Origin: Polytrichum commune
Taxonomy: Eukaryota; Streptophyta; Polytrichopsida; Polytrichales; Polytrichaceae
Direction: 5' to 3'
Length of the DNA: 64,000 bases
NCBI GenBank assembly: GCA_950295325.1
Contig: OX485803.1
Location: 39,571,554-39,635,553, forward strand
Both the position numbers and the translations under genes were made by a program. The notes beneath the pieces are model-generated. The model ran no database searches. It was given only the letters and a program-made list of their open reading frames with translations, and was not told where the DNA came from. This document shows, in pieces, positions 37,502 to 49,889 of the stretch; within the stretch, counting starts at the first letter, position 1, and each line of letters begins with the position of its first letter.

Positions 37502-38889
37502 TCAGTAGCATTGGTGGTTATTCACGGTCGCTGTAGGTTTGGGCCTCATCAGCACTGGACACTTCTCCTTGTTGGGAGGCCTCTGGAATGCATCCACATA
37601 CGTCGAAACTCCACCAAACGTCTCCGTCCTTGGCCCCCATCGCACGGGCTTGATAAACCTGTTGCAATGACCACGAAAATCCAGTTGGAGTTGAGAACTA
37701 GCCAGTTCGTGTTCAAGGCTTCAGGCACGTCACCGGCCAGTTTGGAGGAATCTAGTAAATTTTATCTTTTGAAAATAGAAACAAAAAGGGAAGAAATCAG
37801 CATGTAAGGAACTGTGTAACATGCATATATCTAAAACCAACACTCTGTATTGAGGTCATACATTTGGGGGCGTTGAATCTAATGGTTGTGGTATATTATA
37901 GCACTTAGTTTGTTTTTAGGTTACATGTTGATTTTGGAACTATATATGACTGTCAAGTTCATGAATTGGTTTTTGAACAGTTTTCGGTCGAGACCAATTG
38001 TGCCCAAATTATGTCCATGTTCACTAACGAATCCCCCCAGCGAATAGCAAAAAGGTAACAGTAGCCCGCAAAGAAAGAGGCTCTTTGTTTCTCAAGGCAA
38101 GTCTGCTTGTTGCCGTATCCACATACAAACATTGATCACGGATGAAAAAATGCAAATTATATTGGAAAATGTGTGGTGAGGGTTCCCACCCACCGGCAAC
38201 TGCCATATCCGCAAACATTTGCAGAAAGTGGATACGGTCATCCACATTTTCCAATAAAATGAGCATGTTTATGGTCACCGCCAACTCGCCACAAACATAA
38301 TTAAGGAGATGAGCAATCCACATTTTTAATCCTCCTCGGATTTTCACGTAAGGGTGGCACACTTACCTTGTTGTGACTCATTTCCACTTAAAAGTGAGTC
38401 GTGTATCTAAACTGGTCTAGGATGCTTTACCTGACAAGCTCTTTCTCATGTCCTCTTGCAGGACAATGTGGAATCAATAAAGATGCAAACGCAAAAAATT
38501 GGATGGATCAGCGAGGATTTGTCATGTGGATACGGCAACACGAGGGCTTACCCTAATGAAGTCAACGGCTATATATATATGTGTGTGTGTGTGTGTATCT
38601 ATACACATCCCACAAACATAATTAAGGAGATGAGCAATCGATGTCCTTAATCCTCCTCGGATTTTCGCGTAAGGGTGACACACTTACCTTATTGTGACTC
38701 GTTTCCACTTAAAAGTGAGTCATGTATCTAAACTGATCTAGGATGCTTAACCTGACAAGCTCTTTCTCATGTCCTCTTGCAAGACAATGTGGAATCAATA
38801 AAGATGCAAAAGCAAAAAGTGGATGGATCAGCGAGGACTTGTCATATGGATACGGCAACACGAGAGCTTGCCCTCATGAAGTCAACGAC

Positions 38890-38921
<32 letters not shown>

Positions 38922-41179
38922 TCCCACTTACTCACCTGTTGCTCTCCTGTGGCTTTGGCTGTGGGTAGTGCTCTCGAAACGTGGTGCGGTCGACGAAATC
39001 CGCCGGAGGGATATTAATCACCCTCGCCCTCTCGGTCCCCTCGTCATAAGGCCCCGACCGATGAGGGTGCAATTTCTCGCACAAGCTATACGTGTGTGGG
39101 TAGTGCTCGAGCTTGCGCCACGGTTGCACAGGCCTCGACTTGTCGACGAATTGTTCGGAGTAATGTGTGCTCCCTTGAAACGGCTCTTTGGAGGCTTCAA
39201 ACCCGGGAGGCCGGATCGAGTCTCGGGCGTTTGGCCCCCAATCTTTGTACGAGGCCGTGTAGGTTGTGGCGCCTCCAAACGTCGGTTGGTCGCTCGCCAA
39301 CGGTGTCTTTATCCATGCCCGTCCGGGAAACAAAGGCTTCTCGACATTGTATCGGGAGGAGTACTCTGAGTTGATCCATCTGCAACCACGTCCACTTCAC
39401 TCTCAAAAGAGCCGGTATAAGGTAGAAATACCATAACCCGTGAAAATAAGGTGAAATCTTCGCATTGAAGATCTGGTCTGACAATCATGAGATAATTTCC
39501 CAAGATAGACGAGAAGGATTCATGAAGACTGCAAGTTGTTTCATATTTATCTGTTCTGTACAAAAAAATGCTACAATTTTTCAAACTGGAAAGTTGTCCA
39601 ACCCCCTACTCGTTCACTAGAATCTCCCTACACCGAACATGGTAATCCGCATTTCCATACAAAACATCGCCTAAATCGGTTACCTCATGAGTACATAACT
39701 TTGACTCCCATTGGCTACACAAAGTGTACACACATTGAAGTTGTCGCCGAGCCATGATCCGTTTTAGAAATGGCACTTTGACACTATTATGATGGCGGTT
39801 TAACGCACGGCTAGAGGGTGGTTAATGGGGTATGGTATTTCTACCTTAGATTGCATGGCACACATGAGAGTTTGCACAATCTGCCAACAAGTATGAACCT
39901 CTACATTTATTTGGTTTATGAGGATGAACACCTTATCCAACACAATTTAGAATGAAGAGGTGGTTAAAATATAGTCAGTTATATGTGACGATCGTTGTTC
40001 CTTTGTTTATCGTATTAGCATTTACCTCTAGCTGATGTCATTTTGACTATGCTTTCGATAGTCAACCACTTAATAATATCCCATACATATGCAAAGAAAG
40101 AATATTCTACAAAGGCGCCACCATTTCATTGGCAATGTGATTTAATAATAGTCTAATGAAATAGGTATGACCTATGTTCTCTACTTCCATCCCATCCTCC
40201 CTTCCTTTCTCTTGTCTTCCTTCCTTTCTCTTGTCTTCCTTCCTTGTAATTCTCTCTTCTCTCTCCTCTCTCCCCCTTCCTTGAACTACCTTATGTATTC
40301 TTTGGGTCTTCTAAGGTTGCTCACATATACATGTGTGCATGCTGTAATAATTTCTAGGATGATTGCAACTATGTGATCCAAGAAAAAGAAAGAAAAAGCA
40401 AAAGAAAAGACAGGCATGCAAGAAGCGATGGAATAACCAAGAAAACTTAAGAGACATGCAGCTTTGAATTGCTAGTCAACAAACGAAATATTACATTAAC
40501 AACCTCGATTGTCCGAAACGTCCTTCAACTTGGACTCAAATTAAAATGATCATGATGGTTCTATTATTGTCCATAGAATGAACACAAAACTTGTTTCTCC
40601 TACCCCAATTCTTTGAGCCTTATCTCTAGGTTATGTACTCCTCATTACCTCCTTACTCTCATTTGTTGCTGCTATTCAATGTTCTACACATAGATAGAGC
40701 TCCTCAAACTAATGACCCCAAACAGAATAAAATCCACATGATATTTGAGCACCGACAACTCTTGGACGGGCAAGCAAAACGACCGGTGACACTCATATAT
40801 GTTTAGAAATTGAATATTCATTCCAACCATTCAATTAGAATGTTTAGTTCTAGCTCAACTTTTGTCAGAACTTTTCCTTCCACCTTCCCTATGTCAATAT
40901 CACAACCACAAGGTTTGCTCAAAATTCTACAGTTCGAAGATTGAGGACTCACTTGGGGTAATAATCCCCTGTCGGAAAGACTCCCTTGAGAGAGACTCCA
41001 TCTTTGCACGTTCTGTCCGCATGGGAGCATTGGGGATAATATTTGGAAGTGTACTCACTCGCACCTTGAAATCGGGCATCTGTATCTTTAATATTGAGAG
41101 ATTGATACTTTGATGTCTCTGCAGGCACACATTTATGTTTCCCACAGTTACAAGCTGTGCAGACACATTGCTGAGCAGC
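37502..41179 (-). CDS. SAXO: SAXO/FAM154-like stabiliser of axonemal microtubules (first exon not found)
   Basis: SAXO proteins bind and stabilise microtubules of cilia, flagella and basal bodies; in plants this points to motile sperm. Minus-strand exons: 41179-40953, 39379-38936 and 37658-37502 (TGA), joined in phases 2 and 2, 275 residues. The N-terminal part has CVCTACNCGKHKCV, like the cysteine motif that opens SAXO1/2. Then come microtubule-binding repeats: SEYTSKYYP, SEYSSRYNVEKP, TFGGATTYTASYKDWGP, PFQGSTHYSEQFVDKSRPVQ, DFVDRTTFREHY and TFGGVSTYVDAF. Donors are strong (GTGAGTCC, GTGAGTAA); the first visible acceptor follows a run of ten T. A short upstream exon with the ATG should exist but I cannot place it. 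Intron 2 contains a tandem duplication with microsatellites. No stops interrupt the exons. Confidence 0.85.
38289..38935. repeat. Tandem duplication (about 320 bp x2) in SAXO-like intron 2
   Basis: 38289-38609 and 38610-38935 are about 93-95% alike (shared ACAAACATAATTAAGGAGAT, CCTCCTCGGATTTTC, CTTTCTCATGTCCTCTTGCA, GACAATGTGGAATCAATAAA). Each copy ends in an AT/GT microsatellite (38571-38600 and 38891-38920), where the copies differ most. Confidence 0.85.
40167..40290 (+). repeat. Pyrimidine-rich tract in SAXO-like intron 1
   Basis: Two exact repeats of CTTCCTTTCTCTTGTCTTC then further CT-rich sequence. On the gene's strand this is purine-rich. Confidence 0.6.
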
Positions 41180-44100
41180 CTGCCGCAAAAAAAAAACAAC
41201 CAACAAACACAGACAGTCAGCCAGCAGAACATCTCATTCTTCACACAGTTTCTTTTGTTGGGCACAAATTGAGAAATCGATTGTAAGAAAGAACCCAGAA
41301 TACAACCAACCCTGGCGAACCAGCGCAACCTGAGTGGAAATCAAGAAATAATGTTCATCTGCGATCTCTCCATCCACGTGACAACTACGTTACTCTGAGG
41401 CACAATAAGGCTTTTGACCCCCCAAGTCGAATCGAATTCGTTCAGGACGTCTTGGTAGCTAGGCTACATCTCATTCTCCACACATCGAGAATTTGAGAGG
41501 GAGATGAACACTGCATTCTAAGTTGTGTTTATTACACTCACATAGTAGCCTCCCTAACTCCCAATCTCTGCAAACTGATAGGTAGCTGGACTCAGAAGTG
41601 TACTTATTGGGTATATATGCTGGCAAGGCGTCTTTCCTCTTCATCTAACTGGAAGCACTACACTGGATATTGTAATTATCATCTTAATATAGTATTTTAT
41701 GTTACAAGTGGTAACTTTTTCTAATGATACTTATGAACAAGTTTATGAAGATTGCCATCCTAACTTTACTATTGATCCATCCAAATGTCACTTTTTGTTG
41801 AACAAAGTTCGGTATGATCTGCATCCTAACATTTCTGTGATGAGATATTATCATGGATGCTTGAAATGTGGTGGAAAAGCACGTAGGAAGTGACAGTAAT
41901 TGCAGGCATTGGGAATTTATGATGCTATATGTTTTTTACTTGTAAGGAATGACAAATAATATTAGGTCTACATTCAGTGTTGTGACACTACACGGGCGGT
42001 TTACAAATAGTATTGAGCAAGACATTTAGAATTGGTAACACCAAATACAACATTTAGTGTACTTATTCAGCAAAAAGGAAGCAAGACTGCTGCTATCAAT
42101 GATACAAATATCATACATGCTCATAATTACCATGAACTTAGTTATTGTATCAATAACACTCATGAGTTGCTCGCATCTCACTAGACATTTTGACAGTATT
42201 ATAGTTATCTTTAAAGTCTCCCAAAAACTCATGGTTTGGTCGGGAATTTTGGCCCATTTTTTATATTTAGAATGTTTAAGAAGTTTTAAAGTGGTATTGG
42301 AGCCTCCAACTTTTATTGAAATAAAAGAGAGGCATTTGACTGTGGCCAAAAGACAGCTGTATAAATTTAAATTCCATGAAAAACTTGTGCATGCACCTAA
42401 AATGGTGCTCTCCAAAGCTTGATAAGTAGATTTTTTTATATAGCCGCCTTTAGGCCAAAGTCAAGTGCCTCCCCTTAATTTCATCAAAATGGGGGTTCCG
42501 ACACCACTTCAACACTCCTCAATGATTATAAAATGTTGGATGTGGGCCAAAAAACCTTACCACACCATGCGTTATTGAGAGACATTAGAGTTATTAGTAA
42601 AGTCCATCAAAGGAGGATGAAACCATGGGTGTGATCATTCTTTGAGAAAACTTTCTATTAAGAGCTCGTTAGCTCATTGTGTATTGGAGCCTATTTTAAA
42701 AGTTGGGTGAAACTTTTGGGACATCCTCTTTCCACCTCTCAAACTTTGAGAGAATTTTAGAATCTAAAATAGGGCATGTGCATGGGACCCGCTAGCTCAA
42801 ATCCCAGAACGGCTTATGCAAGGCTAGCTTGGCCTATCCATCCTAGTAAGACAATCTAGAAAGCCACTTTTTTAGAACCCAACACCACTCTTTGTGTATG
42901 ATGATTTAAGTATTAAGGAAACTTGGGTGACTTTGTGTTAATTCTCATAAACTCAGGTTTGGCATGAAATCCATGGTTTCATTTGCTTTACTTTTCAAAT
43001 AACTCCATCAAGGATAACTCTATTGCCACTTGAGAAACACATAACTTTTCTGACCTTTCATCACTCTGACATTTATGGTTTTAGCTAATCATGTCTAAAA
43101 GTTTCTCTCATCAAATCAATGAGATTTATGTTTATAGAGAGTCTTTAAGTTTAAAATTTTATATTCAACAGGGAAGGATCGTAAAATGTCTCCAGATTTT
43201 AACATGGACGTGATGAGGCTTTGATGATGTCTCAGAGCTTTTCTTTTGTGACAATTTCCACAAGTCCCTTGAGAACATGGTTTTTACAACACATCTTAGA
43301 CTCTGCAAATTACTCCTGTTGAAAGTTAGTCACTCACATGGAGATCAACGCAGCTAGGAGGGGGTGGTGGTGTGGGCTTTGGGCACGAAGCTGGATTGAA
43401 GTTGGTCGCCATAAAAAATCAAATTTACTCACTATGAAGCACAATGTATGCAGAGTCCCTTCTTAGTTCTGCACAACACCTGAACAAATCAAAGAGCACC
43501 AAATGAGGTTTTTGGACACCTCAGAGAAAAACCAAGAATGGTTGATTGACTTTTAATCATACTTGATAAACAATAGCTATAATTGCCTTCTTTCTTCGAC
43601 AGCAATTAGTGATGTCCAGCTCAAGATTGCTCGAGGTCCAGTGAGAGATTCCCATTTTGAGGATTGGAAACCCCCTACCTCATTTCGCAGTGTTGATCAT
43701 TTTCAAGTTCTGGGTCACCTACAAAGAAATGGACCATGCTCCATTGCCATAGCAAAATCTCGGTAGACATACAGTAATCGAATACATTACACCACTCAAT
43801 TTGTGTGCAAAGTCACACAATCTGGACCCGTGACCCCACTTTCAATATGATAATTGATGAGGTCTGGGTAAGTGCTCGCAGCTGTCCCAAGTGTAAAACA
43901 AGCAGCTCACCCTGTAATGGCTCTGCTAAAATTTTGAAAATGGACTGTACTCCAAGTTACAAAATTTTGTAACAATTCATACACAGATACATAGTCTCTT
44001 CCCTATGGGCAGAGCCAAGAAAACCTCATAAATCGAATGCCACATGCATTTTTTGAACATCCTTGAATGCCAGAATTGGCCTACTCACTGAACTTGTTGT

Positions 44101-45076
44101 GCAAGGATATACCTCTTGAGGGGTTTTTCAGCTGCACATTTTTATGTAGCCACATACATTTGAAACCTAAGTTGGAAGTGCCTTCACAATTTGATGAGGA
44201 CTTTTCAACACCTCTATGTCCATTTTCCACCAAGCCTGTTGGAGCCTGGTGTCATTACATTGATGAGCGTAACAACTGGTGAAGTGGTGCTGAAGCCTTG
44301 ATCTGAGACGTGTAGAGGTTTCCTGTGCAATGTATGATTATGAATACTGTGGACTAAACTACCTTAAATTTTTTTAATTATTTGTTGGTTCCCTTTCGGC
44401 TTCACTCCCTGGAAAGATAACTTCATCATACCTCATGGCTTCTCCCTTCAGACCCTCCATATCTTGGATACTGTAGCCCTTGGACACAGAAGCAACTCTT
44501 CACATCCTTGAGACTTTCTAGGAGTGCTTCGCAATGGTTCAACCAAAATCACTCAGAACCACCAACTACAGTACATTTGAATTGCTGTACTGTTTCAATC
44601 ATACATGTGAAAGAAGTCAAACGAAGAGTTTGTTATAAGCATTCGGGTGATGTTTGGACTGTGGTCCTTCTGCTTAATTAGGTAGAATGGAATACAATTA
44701 ATTATCTAGATGTAACTCTGCAGTGATAGATATGTTGTTGGTTGCACTAAGTTTGACCAGATCCATTCTACTGCAATAACAATACTCGATTGGAACCAGT
44801 CATTTTTATGTGTATGCAGTCGCTCTGCTTGCTACCAAAGATGATGATGTATGTTGAGGCGTGAGAACTGAAATGCAAGAATTTAAATTCTTCTGAAATT
44901 GGGGAAAAACAAAACGAGAAAGAAAAAAGGCGACACATCCCTTACTGGACTGCAGCTTGAGAATGAAGTGACACATGGTATGTACAAACATCCCAGAGCC
45001 ATGTTGCTGCCAGATTCTTCCTAAAATCCCAAGACTGATTACCCTTCACCTATTTCTTTGTACCTGCCTGCAAATG
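41180..45076. other. Intergenic between SAXO-like and TcdA-like genes
   Basis: Upstream of SAXO; 41180-41600 should hold its promoter and first exon. Family B copy 2 lies at 42590-43000. Sequence at 42025-42062 is an inverted copy of 51940-51983. Frames at 41699-41893 and 44067-44282 look non-coding to me. Confidence 0.4.
42590..43000 (+). repeat. Dispersed repeat family B, copy 2
   Basis: Colinear with 9470-9895, about 75-80% alike by eye, including CACCTCTCAAACTTTGAGA and GATGATTTAAG blocks. Confidence 0.65.
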
Positions 45077-48000
45077 CTAAAATTCCATTGCAGCTCGGTT
45101 CAATGTAGCTGTCACCATGGAGAAATATTCTGGGTCCCGCACAGAGATTTCATCCAGTGTTGTTGAATCATGCTCTTCAGCCTCGTCAAATGTTAATAGC
45201 ACCAGGTTGTCAATGTTAGGTGGTCGTTCACTGTCCCATCTGCAGTTCCCAAAGTCGAGGAAACTTTCTTAATAGTGGAATTACAAGGAATGGAAAAGTA
45301 ACAAAGGTACAAATCCAACATGCAACACTGCATCCAAATATATGATTACTGATATGAAAAAACTACATGATTTATATGCTTTTATGTTACCAAGAAGAGA
45401 CAGTGTTCCATACCAGAAAAAATGTAATCAATCACCTAGTTATCATATGACATGCTCAAAAAAGACTGTCAAAGAAACAAACAGCAAAGAGGAATGTACC
45501 TTGTAAGAGTGAGGTTGTTCATGGAGCGCCACATGCCTCGACCTACGTTAGTGGACTGTTGATCTTTTGCACTGCGGCCTCGCCAAAGTTCTCGCACCAC
45601 ATAAGCAACTTCCTCTTTGTCCACCTTCACGACATAGGTATGATTAGAGACTTCAGCACTGATAACAAGACTTTACAACATGTGCATCTCAGATGTGTCA
45701 CAGTTGAAAAAATATAGATATGAGAGTTATCCTTTGATACAAAGGGACTTTTTGTTGGGAGTAGGTCAGTTTTCAGTGCATGCATGGAGGTAATGTGGAG
45801 GTTTGAACAAAAAACCCAAATATGTTGAACTCATATTGGCATGTCAAGAGCTGCTACACTGAGTTTGGCCCTCAATGAACCAAAATAGGTTGCTCTCCTT
45901 CAAACTCAAACACTACCTTCAAACATGCACCACAACTGGAAACAGTTTATGACATTGTATGCAAAACAACCAATAGAAAATCAGAGGACCAACTCCCAAC
46001 GCAAAGGATAACTCTATTGTGCTTTGAAATACCTCAACAGCCTCAGCAGAGCCACATAGGAGCTCCTCTCGCTCAATAAGCCGTTGGTGCAATATTCCAT
46101 AGTGCTCCACATCCAGATTCACCACTGGTTCTGTTTGGAAGAACATCCCTGCAATTTGGGTGACAACATACGACGCCATCACTTGGCCAAATATGGCTGG
46201 GATAGTACCCAATACTGGTATAATGCGAACCCTAAATCCTGGGACAACCTGCTTCCAGAACGAACTCTTATCATCAGCCACACAACACCCAATGCCCTTC
46301 CGGATTTAAGTTAATCTTGTCCTAGCTAGGGGAGAAACGATAAGATTACCCTATAAATACCAGAGAACATATAGATTCAAGAAGTGTCCAAAGTATTGTA
46401 GAGAATGCAATATTGTACAGAATAATGGAGGTGGACCGACCTGATAGTCGGTTGGGTCAGCATCTTCTCCATTTGGGCCTTTAAATGGCAACAACTTTGC
46501 TTTAGGTTTCTCAAGTGAGAAAACCACTGGAATTCCTCCCAGAATGCCATGCTCTCTTCTTAGGCGATGCCTGACCTGTCAAAATTAATTAGTGTCACTG
46601 TCTCCCAATCATGCTATCCTACGACCAGTAACAACAACTGCCAAGGGACATTATTATTGGCCATTTGTGAAGAGGACATGGAAGAACTTACAGAGCGGGA
46701 CAGAGGGTCATTTGACGACTCCTTCAAATCTGCAATGCGAATGCGAGTAGGATCAACACGGGCCCCAGCTCCTGTTGCTGATAGAACCTTCAAGTTCTTT
46801 TTCACACATGCTGCCAAGAGGGCGACCTATGTCCACAAGAAATATTTATTGTAATTATTTCTAATAAAATAATTACAAAGACACTTAAGTGAAGACATAG
46901 AGATATGCAGGTCTATAAGAATCTTGATTTTGCTTTTTTCATGGCCCTTTGTCATACTTATTATGACAGATCCTTGAAGAAAAGAACATATATTTATCCA
47001 CTGTTGAAAGTCAAAAAAGGCTACCTACTTACTCTCAATATCAATGACAAAATGAATAAGAGAAGAAATGAGGATTAGGTGTGTGCACACCTTTGTGTCA
47101 ATATTGTCAATGCAGTCAAGGACATAGTCAGGAGAACCAGAGAGAAGTTCATCTTGTGCAGATGCTTCAAACATTTGCACACAGGCTTCAACATCACACT
47201 CAGGAAAAATACGCCGGAAGTGATTTTGCAAGCACACAGCTTTGGACATCCCCACATCTGACCTTGTCGCCACTGCATGACGATTCAATGACGAAACTGA
47301 GACCTGGAGGACACGCATGGTCAATTCACTGATGCAAAAAACAGCTAAAACCAAAACTGTGGAAAACGATTAAAAATTATCCACATCTACAAATAGACAG
47401 TAACTCTATTGAGCAAAGTATGCCATTACTCCTTAAATGTCCAAGAAGCCCATTCTGGGGCTCAAGGTGTCATAAGGAGGGGTTTAAATCTACTTCTTCC
47501 TATTTTCAGATTGAAATTCAAAAGCAACTGTACCTCAACTCAGCTCATTGATCATACGCATTATTCCAATCAGAGCTTACATGTGTGTATCATGCATTAT
47601 AGGGACACTTGGGCTCATATAAAAGAGCTAGACTCAAATACATACTATATATTTGTTACATATGAATTTATGTGCACTTCCTCTTTTTAATAGGTTGAAC
47701 TAAATATAGATTCATTATTGTAGATCAGATAAAATATTATATCGATACTTGTTTTGTGAGTTTGTACAAATCGTCACATATCCCACATAAACACACCCCC
47801 GGGCCTTTAAAGGTGAAGCCACCTGATCAAAGTCAATTAAGCGTAATTTGCCAACTCCACACCTCAACAGCATTGCAGCTGCATGGCTGCCAACTCCACC
47901 AAGCCCCACCACAACCACAAAGGAACGGTGGACCTTCAGCTGGCCCTCTTCTCCAAAAAATTGTATGTTTCTGCACAAATTCACAAATATGTATATCAAT

Positions 48001-49889
48001 TTGTTGAAAAACAAGGCACCTATATCTGAACTTGATGGGGATTCCTATCTAAAGACTATCATTTTCATTTGTATGATCAACACCTCGCGAACTCCCACCA
48101 CAATCACATGTATGTGCATACCAATGTTGGACTGGTATGAAGGTGAATGCATGGTAAGAATACACTATATCATTACTGGTATCAAATAACCTACCCAATT
48201 GGTATCATAACTTGTAACACCAGTCAAATATTGATACCTGTTGATCATGACAAGCTGAGAGAATCTTTGTATACCGAAGTAATTATTTGGGTGGAATTCC
48301 ATCCTAATACCATACCGATACTGGGTAATGTTACCTGGATATGAAGATTCTTGGATGGCATTAGACCTTCAGACATCCATAACCTACTAGTATCAGAAAA
48401 ATATAAAAACCTTAGCAAACATACCCAAATGGTATTGGAAAAAGGTGATACCAGTCCAACACTAGTATATACATACCTGGTGAATTGCTCATTCACAATT
48501 TCATCATGCAGATAATGTTCGATTGAGTGCCCATTAGTTGAACAAGGCGGTGATGTAAAATCCTCCAGCGTACTCTCTGCACAAGTAAAAATAATTAATT
48601 CAGGCATACAGAGTAAAAGACCTCTGAGGACATATAGTGTTAGGTAAATAATCGCATGCAGTGTACATTACAATTTCCTACAAAGGGTGTGGAGTTATTA
48701 GGACTGAAGGTTATAATTCCTCAACACCATTGCCTGCTGACCTGTGAAACCCATGCAAGCAAGTCCATCCACATGTAAACAGCACAAAATCTTGCTATGA
48801 CAGGCGTCCACTAAAGCTCACCAGATCCACTTGTTGTGAACTTTTTCCGCTCCGAGGATGCTTCGTACGTTGGATTTTCAGCTACCGATTGATATTCCAG
48901 CTGTTGTCTGCACCGAAATATTTAAAACTTGTTTCAACAATGATTCTAAATAACAACTACTACCATACGAAAACTATTCAGTTACACTAACTAGAGTATT
49001 TGGCTAGTTCGGTAGCAGCGTATGCTCTAAATCTACGTGAAGAGAGATCAAGATTATTAGTTTCAGTTCCATTTGCCTTCGATTCACCATCCTGCATACG
49101 AGCTATAACCTAGCTTGTACCGACCTACACATGGAATTCCAGACTTTTCAACATGCTCATTCAACTTCCTGGTGGAAGAAAACTTTGCCAGTAGCTGCAG
49201 CTTGAAAATCTCAAAAATACACCCAGCACACAATAGCAATGTGTACATCAAAAGTTACTCTTGTGGTCTCCCCATCGTATGTGAAAGCAAGGACATCAAT
49301 TTTCACAGGAGCCCCTGCTGATTTTTCAGAACGTCGAGAGAAAGGTGAACGAATTTGTCAGAAATCTCCAGGAAAATTGTAGCAGAGGATTCTGTCAACC
49401 ATGATTCTAAAGAGCAACTGTTACAAAACGAACACTGTTCATTTACCCTAACTAGGGTATTTGGCTAGTTCGTTGGCAGCATATGTTCTAAGCCTACCTC
49501 AAGACAGATAAAAAGGATTACTACTTTCCGTTTCGTTTGCATTTGACACCAGGACACAACAGTAATCTCTACGTCAAAAAATTCTCTTGTGGTCTCCACG
49601 TTCATTGTACAAGCAAAGGCCATCAAGTTTCACAGGTCCCGCCCTCTGCTGATTAGTGAGGAGCTTGAGAGAAAGGTCAGTGAACTTTTTTTCAGCAATC
49701 TTAGCATAGAATTGGTCCACCCCATGCCAAACCCTAAAGAGCATGAGTGAGAGGGTTAAGTGGAAGAAATCAGAAGACAATCCACCTGGGTGGCGTGGAG
49801 CGCTTGAATGAGAAGAGGGCAAGGGTGAGGGCCGACCCCAACACTGCCCCTGCTCCTAACACCACCAGTGAGTTCGTCGAGACCACCAT
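45077..49889 (-). CDS. tRNA threonylcarbamoyladenosine dehydratase homologue (TcdA/Tcd1, ThiF/E1-like)
   Basis: ThiF-fold enzyme family that uses ATP to cyclise t6A at tRNA position 37 to ct6A. Ten minus-strand exons, all phase-consistent: 49889-49786, 48907-48822, 48576-48477, 47970-47823, 47303-47091, 46826-46692, 46575-46441, 46248-46033, 45624-45500 and 45239-45077; 1425 bp, 474 aa. N-terminal hydrophobic segment LVVLGAGAVLGSALTLALF, matching the anchor of plant homologues and consistent with the membrane anchoring of yeast Tcd1/2. Then NIQFFGEEGQLKV, nucleotide loop VVVGLGGVGSHA, DFDQV/SVSSLNRHAVATR, LDCIDNIDTK, SATGAGARVDPTRIRIADL, GGIPVVFSLEKPKAK and PGFRVRIIPVLGTIPAIFGQ, and the plant-type C-terminal region (RELWRGRSA, WRSMNNL). 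An in-frame TGA lies upstream of the ATG. A MITE sits in intron 3 and a tandem duplication in intron 1. Confidence 0.95.
45840..46005. repeat. Fragment related to the outer parts of repeat family A, in TcdA-like intron 8
   Basis: CTTCAAACATGCACC at 45917 and ATTGTATGCAAAACAACCA at 45954 resemble CTTCAAGCATGCACC (5296) and GTTGTATGCAAAACAACTA (5989). Old and diverged. Confidence 0.45.
48121..48465. mobile_element. TA-flanked (Stowaway/Tc1-mariner-like) MITE in TcdA-like intron 3
   Basis: Left end CCAATGTTGGACTGGTAT and right end, opposite strand, CTAGTGTTGGACTGGTAT; TA is outside both (48119-48120, 48466-48467). 345 bp, non-coding, rich in GGTATC/GATACC words. Its right border is 10 bp from the exon 3 donor, in the intron. 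Confidence 0.65.
48908..49740. repeat. Tandem duplication in TcdA-like intron 1
   Basis: About 48935-49340 and 49385-49730 are diverged direct copies sharing GTATTTGGCTAGTTCG, TTCTCTTGTGGTCTCC or close, TTTCACAGG and GAGAGAAAGGT. They fill nearly all of the intron. Confidence 0.65.

Noticed and set aside
38024-38362. 112-codon minus-strand frame as an extra SAXO exon
   Set aside because: It lacks SAXO repeats, and the exons at 38936 and 37658 already join in frame.
41985-42062. Solo Harbinger TIR (GGGCGGTTTACA at 41994)
   Set aside because: Match stops after 12 bases and no partner end was found.
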